From Candidatus Latescibacterota bacterium (lineage in GTDB: Bacteria; JAAXHH01): a stretch of DNA of 64,000 nt. Positions within the stretch are counted from its first letter, which is position 1. Each line of letters begins with the position of its first letter. The translations under genes and the position numbers were made by a program. The DNA lies in assembly GCA_022823465.1 (NCBI GenBank), contig JAJEHX010000053.1:62001-126000 (forward strand), in the 5' to 3' direction. Positions 34,162 to 42,427 of the stretch are shown here, piece by piece. The notes under the pieces were generated by a model that was not told the origin of the DNA, searched no databases, and worked only from the letters and a program-made list of their open reading frames with translations.

Positions 34162-35310
34162 CTATAGATCAGGAATCAGGGACTCTCCGGTCTGCCCGTC
34201 GAAGAGGTGGATCTTCCCCGGATCGAAGAAAAGATCCAGTACGTCGCCTCTGTCCGCGGGGTTGTCGGGCCGGGTACGAACCTTGACGTTGGTGCCCCCG
34301 ACATCCACCGTCAGGTACAGATCACTGCCCATGGGTTCGCGGACCACGACCTCGGCACGACCGACCGACTGATCCTTGTTGCCCGTTCGGCCACCCGTCT
34401 CGGTGGCCGGTCCCGCTGACGACGGCGCCTCATCGATTCCTATATCCTCGGCCCGGACGCCCAGGGACACCTCCCGTCCTTCTGGCTGCTCCATCCGCTC
34501 GACCATGGACGTCGCCACCTCGCACGCGAAACCCTCGCCGACCACCCGCCAGCCGGAAGATCCGGACTGCTCCAGCACACCCTTCAGCAGGTTGATGGGC
34601 GGGCTTCCCACAAATCCAGCCACGAACGTATTGGCGGGACTGTCGTAGATGGACTCGGGCGTGCCGATCTGCTGGATCTTCCCATCCTTCATGACCACGA
34701 TCCGGTCAGAGAGGATGAGCGATTCGGCCTGGTCGTGGGTGACGTAGACGAAGGTCATTTCCAGATCGCCATGAAGGCGCTTCAGTTCCGTGCGCATCAC
34801 CACACGTAGCTGCGCGTCGAGGTTGGACAGCGGTTCATCGAGGAGAAACACCCCCGGATCGCGGACGATGGCACGGGCCAGGGCGACCCGCTGCCGCTGG
34901 CCGCCGCTGAGCGCACGGGGCTTGCGGTCAAGCAAGTGCCCGATCTCCATGGTCTTCGCCGCAGCCAGCACCAGTCTCTTCCGTTCCTCAGCGGGCACGC
35001 CGCGCATCTTGAGTCCGAAAGCGACGTTATCGAAAACGCTCATATGGGGATAGAGGGCGTAGGTCTGAAACACCATGGCGATGTCCCGACGCTCGGGTGG
35101 GACGGCCGTGACGTTCCGGTCGTCGAACCACACCTCGCCCGACGTCGGCGACTCCAGGCCCGCGATCATGTTGAGCAGGGTGGTCTTGCCGCAACCCGAT
35201 GGGCCCAGGAGGGTCAGGAACTCGCGGTCGGCGATGTCGAGCGTAACGTCGTCCACCGCCACCACGTCGCCGAAGTGCTTCGTTAGGTTTGTCAGCCGGA
35301 CTCGTGCCAA
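34162..35310 (-). CDS. Carbohydrate-type ABC transporter ATP-binding protein (MalK/UgpC-like)
   Basis: This 382-residue ATPase has Walker [15 protein letters not shown]-loop [21 protein letters not shown], signature [19 protein letters not shown], Walker [13 protein letters not shown] and a C-terminal TOBE/OB region (about 240-382). An insertion of Ser/Gly-rich residues lies near 300-320. It is the shared ATPase of the two permeases and the binding protein upstream on the same strand. Confidence 0.93.
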   Translation of the reverse strand: MARVRLTNLTKHFGDVVAVDDVTLDIADREFLTLLGPSGCGKTTLLNMIAGLESPTSGEVWFDDRNVTAVPPERRDIAMVFQTYALYPHMSVFDNVAFGLKMRGVPAEERKRLVLAAAKTMEIGHLLDRKPRALSGGQRQRVALARAIVRDPGVFLLDEPLSNLDAQLRVVMRTELKRLHGDLEMTFVYVTHDQAESLILSDRIVVMKDGKIQQIGTPESIYDSPANTFVAGFVGSPPINLLKGVLEQSGSSGWRVVGEGFACEVATSMVERMEQPEGREVSLGVRAEDIGIDEAPSSAGPATETGGRTGNKDQSVGRAEVVVREPMGSDLYLTVDVGGTNVKVRTRPDNPADRGDVLDLFFDPGKIHLFDGQTGESLIPDL

Positions 35311-35417
35311 TGAAGTTACTCCTGGTTTATCCTGTGATTAGGCCTGCTGGCCGCGCGGCTGCCGCCATCCGGGCTGCTCAGCCATTCGAGACGCCTGCCA
35401 CCCGGACTGCCGATCAC

Positions 35418-35494
35418 CGGATTACCCTGCCACTGAATTGACCGGTTCGCCGGATCACGATGTCTCCTGTCCTCCAGATTACCCCGTCACCGAA
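35418..35494. repeat. Diverged copy of the permease 3' end
   Basis: 35418-35437 and 35475-35494 agree at 16 of 20 bases. The latter covers the stop region of the permease gene (stop at 35479, minus strand). Weaker than other gene-end duplications here. Confidence 0.5.
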
Positions 35495-36324
35495 CCTCCG
35501 ATGCCCTGGATGATGAGCCGCTGGAAGATGAAGGACAGGACCAGGGGCAGGAGGATGACCAGCACGCCTCCCGCCGCGATGACGGTGAATGGCACCTGCA
35601 GTTCCTGGGCGAAATCCGACGCCAGCACCGTCACCGGTCGGGAGGCGATGGTGGTGGTGAAGAGCAGGGCGAAGAGGAACTCCCCCCAGGACGCGATGAA
35701 GGCGAAGATGCCCACCGCGACTAAGCCCGGTGTGGTGACGGGCAGAAAGACCCGCACGAGCGCGCCCAGCGGCGTGCAGCCGTCGACCCGCGCGGCCCGT
35801 TCCAGGTCCAGCGGAACCGTCTGGAAGTAGCCCTTCAGGATCCAGATGGTAAAAGGCAGGGTGAAGGTCGTGTGGGACAGGATCACCGACAGGTGCGTAT
35901 CCAGCAGTCCGTAGCTCCGCATCAGCAGGTACATGGGGATCATGATGGCCACGCCGGGCACGCTCCGGGAGCCCAGGTAGAAGAGCAGGAGCAGCAGGTT
36001 GCCCCGGAAGGGCAGGCGCGCCAGGGCGTAGGCCGCCAGGGAACCGCAGGTCAGGTTGAGCAGCATCACTGCCGTGCCGATGATCAGGCTGTTGAAGATA
36101 GCCCGGGGAAACTGCCGGGCGATGGCGGCGCCCACGTCCGCCGACCGGCCTTCCACGTCGAAATAGAGGCTGTAATTCCCGACGGTGGGCTCCTCCGGCC
36201 ACCAGCGCTGCTGCGTCACCTCCCGTTCGGGCATGAAACTGACGGCCGCCACCCAGGCGAAGGGCAGGGTCAGGTAGATTACGGCCACAAGGGCGTAAAT
36301 GTAGAGCGCGGCGCGACGCCACAT
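35479..36324 (-). CDS. Carbohydrate ABC transporter permease (MalG-like)
   Basis: This 281-residue inner-membrane permease has about six helices and the EAA loop ERAARVDGCTPLGALVRVFLPVTTPGL. MalG-type features include the N-terminal periplasmic loop before helix 2 (VEGRSADVGAAIARQFPRAIFNSLIIG). It lies nine bases after the partner permease gene. Confidence 0.92.
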   Translation of the reverse strand: MWRRAALYIYALVAVIYLTLPFAWVAAVSFMPEREVTQQRWWPEEPTVGNYSLYFDVEGRSADVGAAIARQFPRAIFNSLIIGTAVMLLNLTCGSLAAYALARLPFRGNLLLLLFYLGSRSVPGVAIMIPMYLLMRSYGLLDTHLSVILSHTTFTLPFTIWILKGYFQTVPLDLERAARVDGCTPLGALVRVFLPVTTPGLVAVGIFAFIASWGEFLFALLFTTTIASRPVTVLASDFAQELQVPFTVIAAGGVLVILLPLVLSFIFQRLIIQGIGGSVTG

Positions 36325-36333
36325 GATCGTCCC

Positions 36334-37263
36334 CTATCCCTGTACCAGTCCGCGGCGGTACAGCAGCCGGATGTAGATGATGGCCAGGGTCATGGTAATC
36401 AGCGTGATCAGGTAGGAATAGGCGTTGGCGCCGCCGAAATCGAGGCGGGCGAAGGCTTCCTTGTAAGTCTGCCAGGCGATGACGTGGGTGGCGTCCCCGG
36501 GGCCGCCGCCGGTGAGCGCGTAGATCAGGTCAAAGGCCCGGAAGCCGTTCATCGTCTCGAAGATGGCCACGACGAGCACGGCATGGTAGAGCCAGGGCAG
36601 CGTGATGAAACGGAACCGGTTCCACGATGTGGCGCCGTCCACCCGGGCGGCGCGGTACTGTTCGGTCGGAATGGCCTGTATCGCCGCCAGGAAGATGATG
36701 CAGGCAAAGGGCACGCTGCGCCAGACGTGGGCGCCGATGGCGGCGTTCAGCGCGACAAAGGGCGAGGCCATGCCAGTGTATACAATGTTGATACCAAACA
36801 GGTAATTGATGGCGGCGACCGAGTCCTCCAGCATGGCGTTGAAGGCGCCGTAATCCCCGAGCAGGCCCACCCACATGAGGCCGTTGACCACGCCCGGTAT
36901 GGCCCAGGGAATGAGCAGCAGGGCCCGCACCACGCCGCGGCCTCGAAAAGACTCGTGGAGCAGTAGGGCGATGGCCATGGCGATCACGATGACCAGCAGC
37001 ACGGCCATGAAGGTGAAGTACAGCGAGATCCACAGGGCGTTCCAGAACTCGGAGCTTGCCAGGATGTTCGCGTAGTTCTCCAGGCCGTGGAAGTACACCT
37101 GGTCGGGCCGGCGCAGGTTGTACCGGTGCAGGCTCATCCAGAAGGAGATGCCGATGGGGTAGGCGATGAAGGCGAGGAGCAGGATCACCGCCGGCAGGTT
37201 CAGCAGCAGGGGCAGGACGTCCCGCGTCCGCGCCATGAGATGGAATGGCTTGATTACGGTCAT
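36334..37263 (-). CDS. Carbohydrate ABC transporter permease (MalF/UgpA-like)
   Basis: This 309-residue permease has six helices with the EAA loop YRAARVDGATSWNRFRFITLPWL. N-terminal FIAYPIGISFWMSLHRYNLR is typical. ATG 37263 is used. A TTG at 37284 with GGAG nearby is an alternative start. Together with the downstream permease and ATPase it forms the importer for the adjacent binding protein. Confidence 0.9.
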   Translation of the reverse strand: MTVIKPFHLMARTRDVLPLLLNLPAVILLLAFIAYPIGISFWMSLHRYNLRRPDQVYFHGLENYANILASSEFWNALWISLYFTFMAVLLVIVIAMAIALLLHESFRGRGVVRALLLIPWAIPGVVNGLMWVGLLGDYGAFNAMLEDSVAAINYLFGINIVYTGMASPFVALNAAIGAHVWRSVPFACIIFLAAIQAIPTEQYRAARVDGATSWNRFRFITLPWLYHAVLVVAIFETMNGFRAFDLIYALTGGGPGDATHVIAWQTYKEAFARLDFGGANAYSYLITLITMTLAIIYIRLLYRRGLVQG

Positions 37264-37300
37264 GGCTGACTGGCTCGACTCCAATTCATGTACATCAGAA

Positions 37301-37420
37301 CGCGGCTCCTCTTACAAGGCGTGACCCTTCTTGCAGGACGCGGCTCCTCCTACGACCATTCCGCGATCAACTGGCGGCAGCGCAACTCAACTCCATTCCG
37401 TGATCAACTGGCGACAGCGC
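37301..37420. repeat. Duplicated 3' end of the binding-protein gene, plus a 38-bp spacer repeat
   Basis: 37356-37383 and 37393-37420 match at 26 of 28 bases. The second lies in the coding 3' end (stop at 37387, minus strand) and the first lies beyond it. CGCGGCTCCT also recurs at 37301 and 37339. Confidence 0.88.
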
Positions 37421-38766
37421 CGCGCGATCCGGGCGAGGCCGTCGCGGGGAGATTGCTGCCCCAGGAGGACCTTCTGAATCTCCGGCTGGTAGTAGATCTT
37501 GAAATCGGGGAACCAGGGCGCCTTGATGTTCTCCCGCGGCCGGACGTGCAGGGCCTGCTCCCGGATCTTGTCGATCTCGCCCCACTGCTCGGTCTGGGCG
37601 ATCACCTCCGGATCGTCCAGCAGCGACCGGTAGGCGAAACCCAGTCCCCGCAGCCGGAACCAGCGCCGCGCGGTGTAGTATTCTCCAGCCGCGTCTTTCG
37701 CGCCCAGGAACTTCATCAACGCCCACGCGTCCTGCATCCGGTCTTCCCGGCACCGCGACGTCAGGCTGTACATGCGCGTCCAGCCGAGGGTGCCATGCTG
37801 CTCCGCCGAGATCGAGGGGACCGGCGCCATCCGGTACACCTTCGCGTGCAGCGCGTCGGAACCTCTTCGCTTCAGTTCCTCGTCCGCGGCGACTGAATTC
37901 CGGCGGTTGTTCGCGTACTCCAGGTCGTACTTGTTGAGGATGCCGTATACCTGCCGCCCGCCCGCGACATGATCCCGCATCTGGCCCACGGTCAGCGAGG
38001 AGGGAGAGATGATGCGGTGACGGTTGATCCCGTCCGTGAGCCATTGAAGGATCGTCTCGGCCCGGCGGTCTTCGTCATCGGGAAACGTGGGGTTGAGATC
38101 GTCGTCGAACAGCGATATCTCGCTGGCGTAGTTGAGGGTCCACCAGTCTGCGAACCCGAGCACGCTCTGCCGGAAGTTCAGCATGATCGGATACTCGATG
38201 ACGTCCCCGTCCGGCGTGCGGACCCGGGCTTCCCGGACCTTGATGGCTTGCTCCGTCAATTCGTCCAGCGTGCGGGCCGGCGCGTCGAACCCCGCCGCCT
38301 CCAGCATGGACGCGTTGTATATCCAGATGTTGAAATCGGTATAGTAAGGCAGCCCGTACCGTTTCCCGCCGTAGGTCATGGACGACAGGTTGTAGGGAAA
38401 AAGATCCGCGGTCGTCTCCGACGTGTCGGGATCGGCGGCCAGGAGGTCGTCGCAGGGCCGCAGCCAGCCGGCTTCGACCCATTCGGCGAAATCGTCGTCG
38501 CGGACGTAACAGCATTCCATGGGCGCCCCGCCCACGTGCAGCGCCACCATTTTGTCGTGGTAGTTGCCCGACACCGCGTTGTAGTCCACCTTGATGCCGG
38601 TCTGCCGTTCGAAGTAGTCCAGGTTTTCCCGGACCAGGCCGGGCTCGTAGACCCAGCCCTTGAAGATGACGCCGGGCGACGGCGACGGGCTGCAGCCGGC
38701 CATCAGGCCCAGGCCCGCGGCGGTCGAGGACTGGAGAAATGTACGGCGCGTCATCCGGGATTTCAC
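37387..38766 (-). CDS. Extracellular solute-binding protein, Tat-secreted lipoprotein
   Basis: This 459-residue protein has a Tat motif (RRTFLQSSTAAGLGLMAGC, residues about 7-25) and a lipobox ending in Cys, so it is exported folded and lipid-anchored. The mature part fits carbohydrate-type binding proteins: LDYFERQTGIKVDYNAVSGNYHDKMVALHVGGAPMECCYV and GLPYYTDFNIWIYNASML. It is the ligand receptor of the following permeases and ATPase. Sugar identity is unknown. Confidence 0.92.
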   Translation of the reverse strand: MKSRMTRRTFLQSSTAAGLGLMAGCSPSPSPGVIFKGWVYEPGLVRENLDYFERQTGIKVDYNAVSGNYHDKMVALHVGGAPMECCYVRDDDFAEWVEAGWLRPCDDLLAADPDTSETTADLFPYNLSSMTYGGKRYGLPYYTDFNIWIYNASMLEAAGFDAPARTLDELTEQAIKVREARVRTPDGDVIEYPIMLNFRQSVLGFADWWTLNYASEISLFDDDLNPTFPDDEDRRAETILQWLTDGINRHRIISPSSLTVGQMRDHVAGGRQVYGILNKYDLEYANNRRNSVAADEELKRRGSDALHAKVYRMAPVPSISAEQHGTLGWTRMYSLTSRCREDRMQDAWALMKFLGAKDAAGEYYTARRWFRLRGLGFAYRSLLDDPEVIAQTEQWGEIDKIREQALHVRPRENIKAPWFPDFKIYYQPEIQKVLLGQQSPRDGLARIARRCRQLITEWS

Positions 38767-38781
38767 GGGCGGTCGGTTCCT

Positions 38782-38813
38782 TTGGAATCGAGTCTTATTG
38801 GAATCGAGTCTTG
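38782..38813. repeat. 16-bp tandem repeat upstream of the binding-protein gene
   Basis: TTGGAATCGAGTCTTA and TTGGAATCGAGTCTTG at 38782 and 38798 lie in the leader of the binding-protein gene. No other gene is seen in 38767-38901. Confidence 0.85.
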
Positions 38814-38874
38814 TTCCAGGTGATCAAGCAGCCGGGCGATCGGCATCCTGAATCAGGAGATCTCGATTCAGCCC

Positions 38875-38930
38875 GCGCACGCCGGACAGAGGTCGGTGTT
38901 ATCAAGCGCAGGCTGGACAGCGGTCCGTGT
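38875..38930. repeat. Duplicated 3' end of the MORN-protein gene
   Basis: 38875-38899 repeats 38906-38930 at 21 of 25 bases. The latter encodes the last CPAC knuckle and precedes the stop (38902, minus strand). The former would spell another CPAC beyond the stop. Confidence 0.8.
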
Positions 38931-39354
38931 CGGGGTCGTGGATGGGATCGCCGCAGGCGGAGCACGGTCCAAGGGGATGCTCGTCGGGCTGAGTGCGCGT
39001 GCCGTGCTTGTACGTGATGGTCCGCCAGACCGTCTCACCGTCCTTCGCCGAATAGCACAGCCACCGGCCTTCCTTCTTGCCGTCGTAGGATTTGCCCAGG
39101 TGGGGGCCGTAGTCGCCTTCCCACTGCCTGGTCCCGTTCTCGTGCCAGCAGGTGTACCAGCCTTCGTTGAGGCCGTTCTTGAACCTGCCCTCGCTCTTCT
39201 TGTTGCCGTTACTGAAGTACTGGATCCAGTTCCCGTCCTTCACGCCCATCTCGTAATTGCCCTCGCTACGCTTGTTGCCGTTGGCGTAGTAGGTGATCCA
39301 GTAGCCGTGTTTTTTACCGTTTACAGTCTTGCCTTCGGAAAGGGCCATGGTCAT
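38902..39354 (-). CDS. MORN/YwqK-repeat protein with C-terminal zinc ribbon
   Basis: This 150-residue protein has about four MORN-type repeats (GKKHGYWITYYANGNKRSEGNY; GVKDGNWIQYFSNGNKKSEGRF; GLNEGWYTCWHENGTRQWEGDY; GKKEGRWLCYSAKDGETVW). It ends with two Cys-x-x-Cys knuckles (CSACG and CPAC), a probable zinc ribbon. MORN/YwqK proteins are often toxin-immunity or binding scaffolds; the role here is unknown. ATG 39354 or 39348 begins the repeat region. The longer frame to 39399 has another CTTC motif but a poor start. Confidence 0.75.
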   Translation of the reverse strand: MTMALSEGKTVNGKKHGYWITYYANGNKRSEGNYEMGVKDGNWIQYFSNGNKKSEGRFKNGLNEGWYTCWHENGTRQWEGDYGPHLGKSYDGKKEGRWLCYSAKDGETVWRTITYKHGTRTQPDEHPLGPCSACGDPIHDPDTDRCPACA

Positions 39355-39528
39355 TGCATCCTGTGATGGGCAGGTCGTGCAGGGGACGGCGCGCCACACG
39401 AGTTACATGTCTGATTGGATAAGCCTTGCGATGTGCAATGACCCATGTTATTAAGAATACGGCTCTTGTTCAAGACCTTCTTGTGACGCGCTTCAGACAC
39501 AGGCCGGCAGATACCAGGGGATCCCGCC

Positions 39529-40317
39529 ATGCTGACGGAAGATCAGATACATCATTTCCGGGTGTTCGGGTTTATCGTGCTCCGGCAGGCTTTCAATGCG
39601 GGAGAGATCGAGGCGCTCGGTCGACACGCGGACGAGATCTGGACGGCGGAGCTGGGCCACGCGCCCGTAGAGGAGGAGCATGTGTCCATGGCGCCTTTTC
39701 TCGAACTGCGCACCACCACCCTTTCGCTGATCGAGGACGACCGGCTCTATACCCCCATGGTGCAGTTGCTTGGCCAGGACATGATCTGGTCCGGATCAGA
39801 AGGGGTGCAGGGCACCATGACCCGGCGACTCTTCCACCACTGGCACGCGGATCGTCCCGGACCAAAAGAACTCGGTTACCTACGCATAAAGATCATGATG
39901 TACCTGGATCCGATGCGGAAAGACGCGGGCGCCCTGCGCGTCATCCCCGGGTCACACCGGTCGCCCTTCCACGAGGAACTCGCGCCGTTCCAGCAGCGGC
40001 ACGGACTCGATGACCCGGCGTTTTTTGGCTCTCCCGGAAGCGAGGTACCCAGTCACGCCGTGGAGACGGACCCTGGAGATGCGCTGGTCTTCAACCAGAG
40101 TCTGTATCACGCTGTATACGGCAAGGCGGGGCGGCGGCGTTACATCGCGCTGAAATACGCAGCCCGGCCCACCTCGGACGCCCACCTAGCGTCGCTCAAG
40201 CGCTTTAGTCCCTATACGCTGACGCCCCACGAACGGATTGTACAGTCAGAAAGCCCGCGCCTGCGGGCCATGACGGAGGGAGTGTGCGACCTCAGGGCGC
40301 GGGCGGAAGCGCTGTAA
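39529..40317 (+). CDS. Phytanoyl-CoA dioxygenase family (PhyH) oxygenase
   Basis: This 262-residue protein is a Fe(II)/2-oxoglutarate oxygenase of the PhyH group. The metal ligands are visible: HWHAD (His-x-Asp) and the distal His in QSLYHAVYG, followed by the 2-oxoglutarate Arg near AGRRRYIALKY. PhyH members hydroxylate diverse small molecules in bacteria, so the name does not imply phytanic acid. It stands alone between the MORN gene and PII. Confidence 0.9.
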   Translation: MLTEDQIHHFRVFGFIVLRQAFNAGEIEALGRHADEIWTAELGHAPVEEEHVSMAPFLELRTTTLSLIEDDRLYTPMVQLLGQDMIWSGSEGVQGTMTRRLFHHWHADRPGPKELGYLRIKIMMYLDPMRKDAGALRVIPGSHRSPFHEELAPFQQRHGLDDPAFFGSPGSEVPSHAVETDPGDALVFNQSLYHAVYGKAGRRRYIALKYAARPTSDAHLASLKRFSPYTLTPHERIVQSESPRLRAMTEGVCDLRARAEAL

Positions 40318-40415
40318 GATCCACCGATAGAGAACCGCCGGCCCGATGAAGCCACCGGACCGGCGGATTTGAACATTGATATCGCAGGACGACATCCTGC
40401 CGCAGCTTAGCTCAG

Positions 40416-40503
40416 CCGCTGCTGATGCGGACGCGCTCCTCCCTACACCACTCTCCTAAACCGCGTCCTCTCCCCGTTCCCCGCTGCTGATGCGGACGCT
40501 CTC
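40416..40503. repeat. Duplicated 3' end of the PII gene, 65-bp period
   Basis: 40416-40438 and 40481-40503 match at 22 of 23 bases. The second encodes the SVRISS region of PII and the first lies beyond its stop (40456, minus strand). Confidence 0.88.
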
Positions 40504-40800
40504 TTCCACGGGAACGACGAAGATCTTTCCGTCTCCCGTCCGGTCGCCTCCGGACTGGGCAGCCTTCCAAATCACATCGACGATCTCGTCCTTCTGATCG
40601 TTGGTGACCGCGATCTCCATGCGGATCTTGGCCGCGAGGGGGATATCGACTTCCTGCCCCCGGTAGAGACCCCTGCGGTGGGCGGTGCGGCCATGCCCCG
40701 ACACCCTGGACAGGGTCATGCCGGGGATACCTTTCTCGACGAGCGCGTTCCGGACGTCGTCGAGCTTCTCCGGTCTGATGATGGCTATGATCAGTTTCAT
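40456..40800 (-). CDS. Nitrogen regulatory protein P-II, lacking Tyr51
   Basis: This 114-residue PII protein has the family core: MKLIIAIIRPEKLDDVRNAL, GMTLSRVSGHGR, a T-loop (RTAHRRGLYRGQEVDIPLAAK) and GDGKIFVVPVEESVRI. The position that is uridylylated in E. coli GlnB (Tyr51, after RGAE) is Val51 here; Tyr46 is present. Covalent control by GlnD at that site is therefore unlikely, leaving ATP/ADP/2-oxoglutarate sensing. It is followed upstream by amtB, the usual partner it would block. Confidence 0.93.
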   Translation of the reverse strand: MKLIIAIIRPEKLDDVRNALVEKGIPGMTLSRVSGHGRTAHRRGLYRGQEVDIPLAAKIRMEIAVTNDQKDEIVDVIWKAAQSGGDRTGDGKIFVVPVEESVRISSGERGEDAV

Positions 40801-40886
40801 GTGTCTGACGACTCCTGACGTTGTTGTCCTTTAGTAGAATCGGGCAGCTTCGTACTGCCCGAGAACCGCGCTGATTCCGTGGCCGA

Positions 40887-42188
40887 CTACAGGTGAGTCA
40901 GACCGTAGCCATCCTCTCCGTGCTGGGAATGGTCCAGGCCGACCTGCTGCTCGTCTTCCGTGGCGCGCAGACCGATGGTACGATCGATCAACCAGACGAG
41001 TACGCCCGTACCGACCGCCGAAAGCGCGATGGCGATGACCACGCCCTTGATCTGGATCAGGAACTGCGACCACCCTCCGACGTCGGTGGCGACCAGGCCG
41101 ACCAGCAGTGCCCCGAACATGCCGCCGACGCCGTGGATGGCGAAGACGTCGAGGGTATCATCGTAGCCCAGCTTGCCCTTGAGCTGCACCATCAGGAAGC
41201 ATACCACGGCGGCGCCGAAACCGAATACCAGGGCCCAGGCCGGGGTCACGCTGCCCGCGGCAGGCGTAATGGCGACCAGGCCGGCCAGGATACCGGAGAC
41301 GATACCGAGACTCGAGGCCCTGCCGTGATGTATGAGCTCCGTGACGATCCAGCCCACCGCTCCGGCCGCCGCGGAGATCTGGGTCACCGTCAGCGCCTGA
41401 ACGGCTGTTTCACCGGCGGACACGGCGGAACCGGCGTTGAAGCCGAACCAGCCGATCCAGAGCAGGCCGGCGCCGATGAGCGTCATGGTCAGGTTGTTGG
41501 GCTTCATGGCCCGGGAAGGATAACCGAGCCGGGGACCGAGGACCATCGCGGCTACCAGGCCGGCGACGCCCGATGATATGTGCACCACGGTGCCGCCGGC
41601 GAAGTCGATTGCGCCATCCTTGAAGAGCATGCCGTCCGCGTTCCATACCATGTAGCACAGGGGTTCGTATACCACGAATCCCCAGAGCAGGATCAAAAGG
41701 CAGTAGGCGCCGAACTTGACGCGTTCGGCGATGGCCCCGGCGATCAGGGCGGGGGTGATGATGGCGAACATGCCCTGGAACATGGCGAACAGATAGGTGG
41801 GGATATTCGTGCCGTCCCAGATCGTACCGGGATCAACCCCATTCAAAAGAAAGTAGTCGGAGCTCCAGCCGAGAACGCCCGGTATGATCGCGCTCGCGCC
41901 GAAGGCCAGGGCGAATCCGAAGATCACCCACTGCACGCCCATGATGCCCATGGCCGCGAAGCTGTGCATCATGGTGCCCAGCACGTTCCGGGTGCGGGTG
42001 AGCCCGCCGTAGAACATGGCCAGGCCGGGCAGCATGAGCAGCACCAGGGCGCAGCTGACGAGCATCCAGGCGGTATCCCCGGTGTTCAGCACGGCCGCCG
42101 GGGCAGCCGCCTCTTCCTGCGCTAGGGCCAGGCCGGGAATACCAAGCGCCAGGCACGCAGCGATACGTAATATGCCACTAAGGGACAT
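40887..42188 (-). CDS. amtB: Ammonium transporter
   Basis: This 433-residue Amt/Rh-type channel has a signal peptide and about 11 membrane helices. The pore-lining twin histidines are visible in GGTVVHISSG and FAIHGVGGMFGALL. The phenylalanine gate region and the C-terminal RATEDEQQVGLDHSQHGEDGYG tail that contacts PII are typical. It lies 86 bp upstream of the PII gene on the same strand, a glnK-amtB-like pair in reverse order. Confidence 0.96.
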   Translation of the reverse strand: MSLSGILRIAACLALGIPGLALAQEEAAAPAAVLNTGDTAWMLVSCALVLLMLPGLAMFYGGLTRTRNVLGTMMHSFAAMGIMGVQWVIFGFALAFGASAIIPGVLGWSSDYFLLNGVDPGTIWDGTNIPTYLFAMFQGMFAIITPALIAGAIAERVKFGAYCLLILLWGFVVYEPLCYMVWNADGMLFKDGAIDFAGGTVVHISSGVAGLVAAMVLGPRLGYPSRAMKPNNLTMTLIGAGLLWIGWFGFNAGSAVSAGETAVQALTVTQISAAAGAVGWIVTELIHHGRASSLGIVSGILAGLVAITPAAGSVTPAWALVFGFGAAVVCFLMVQLKGKLGYDDTLDVFAIHGVGGMFGALLVGLVATDVGGWSQFLIQIKGVVIAIALSAVGTGVLVWLIDRTIGLRATEDEQQVGLDHSQHGEDGYGLTHL

Positions 42189-42427
42189 ACGGAAATCCTC
42201 CCTGTTGTGATGAAAAAGATACGACCATTTCGAAAAATGAAATCCTAATATAACCCCCGTCTGTTACAGGGATATTTCCCGGAGGTTAAATCCTTGTAAA
42301 ATGTGGTGAGCTACGAAAAAAAGCGTGCGGACTTCCGGGTATATCGAAGCGCTTCAAAGCGAAGCGTCGCGTGGCGCCTTTGAGAACGGGTTAGAGGGAG
42401 CTTCGTCCGTCGAACCCTGAGGCCGGG

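Noticed and set aside
40346-40375. Rho-independent terminator between PhyH and PII genes (CCGCCGG/CCGGCGG)
   Set aside because: The hairpin has a long loop and is not followed by a run of T on either strand.
42189-42427. Sigma-54 promoter for amtB, as in many nitrogen-regulated operons
   Set aside because: No TGGCAC-N5-TTGCA match is present upstream of amtB.
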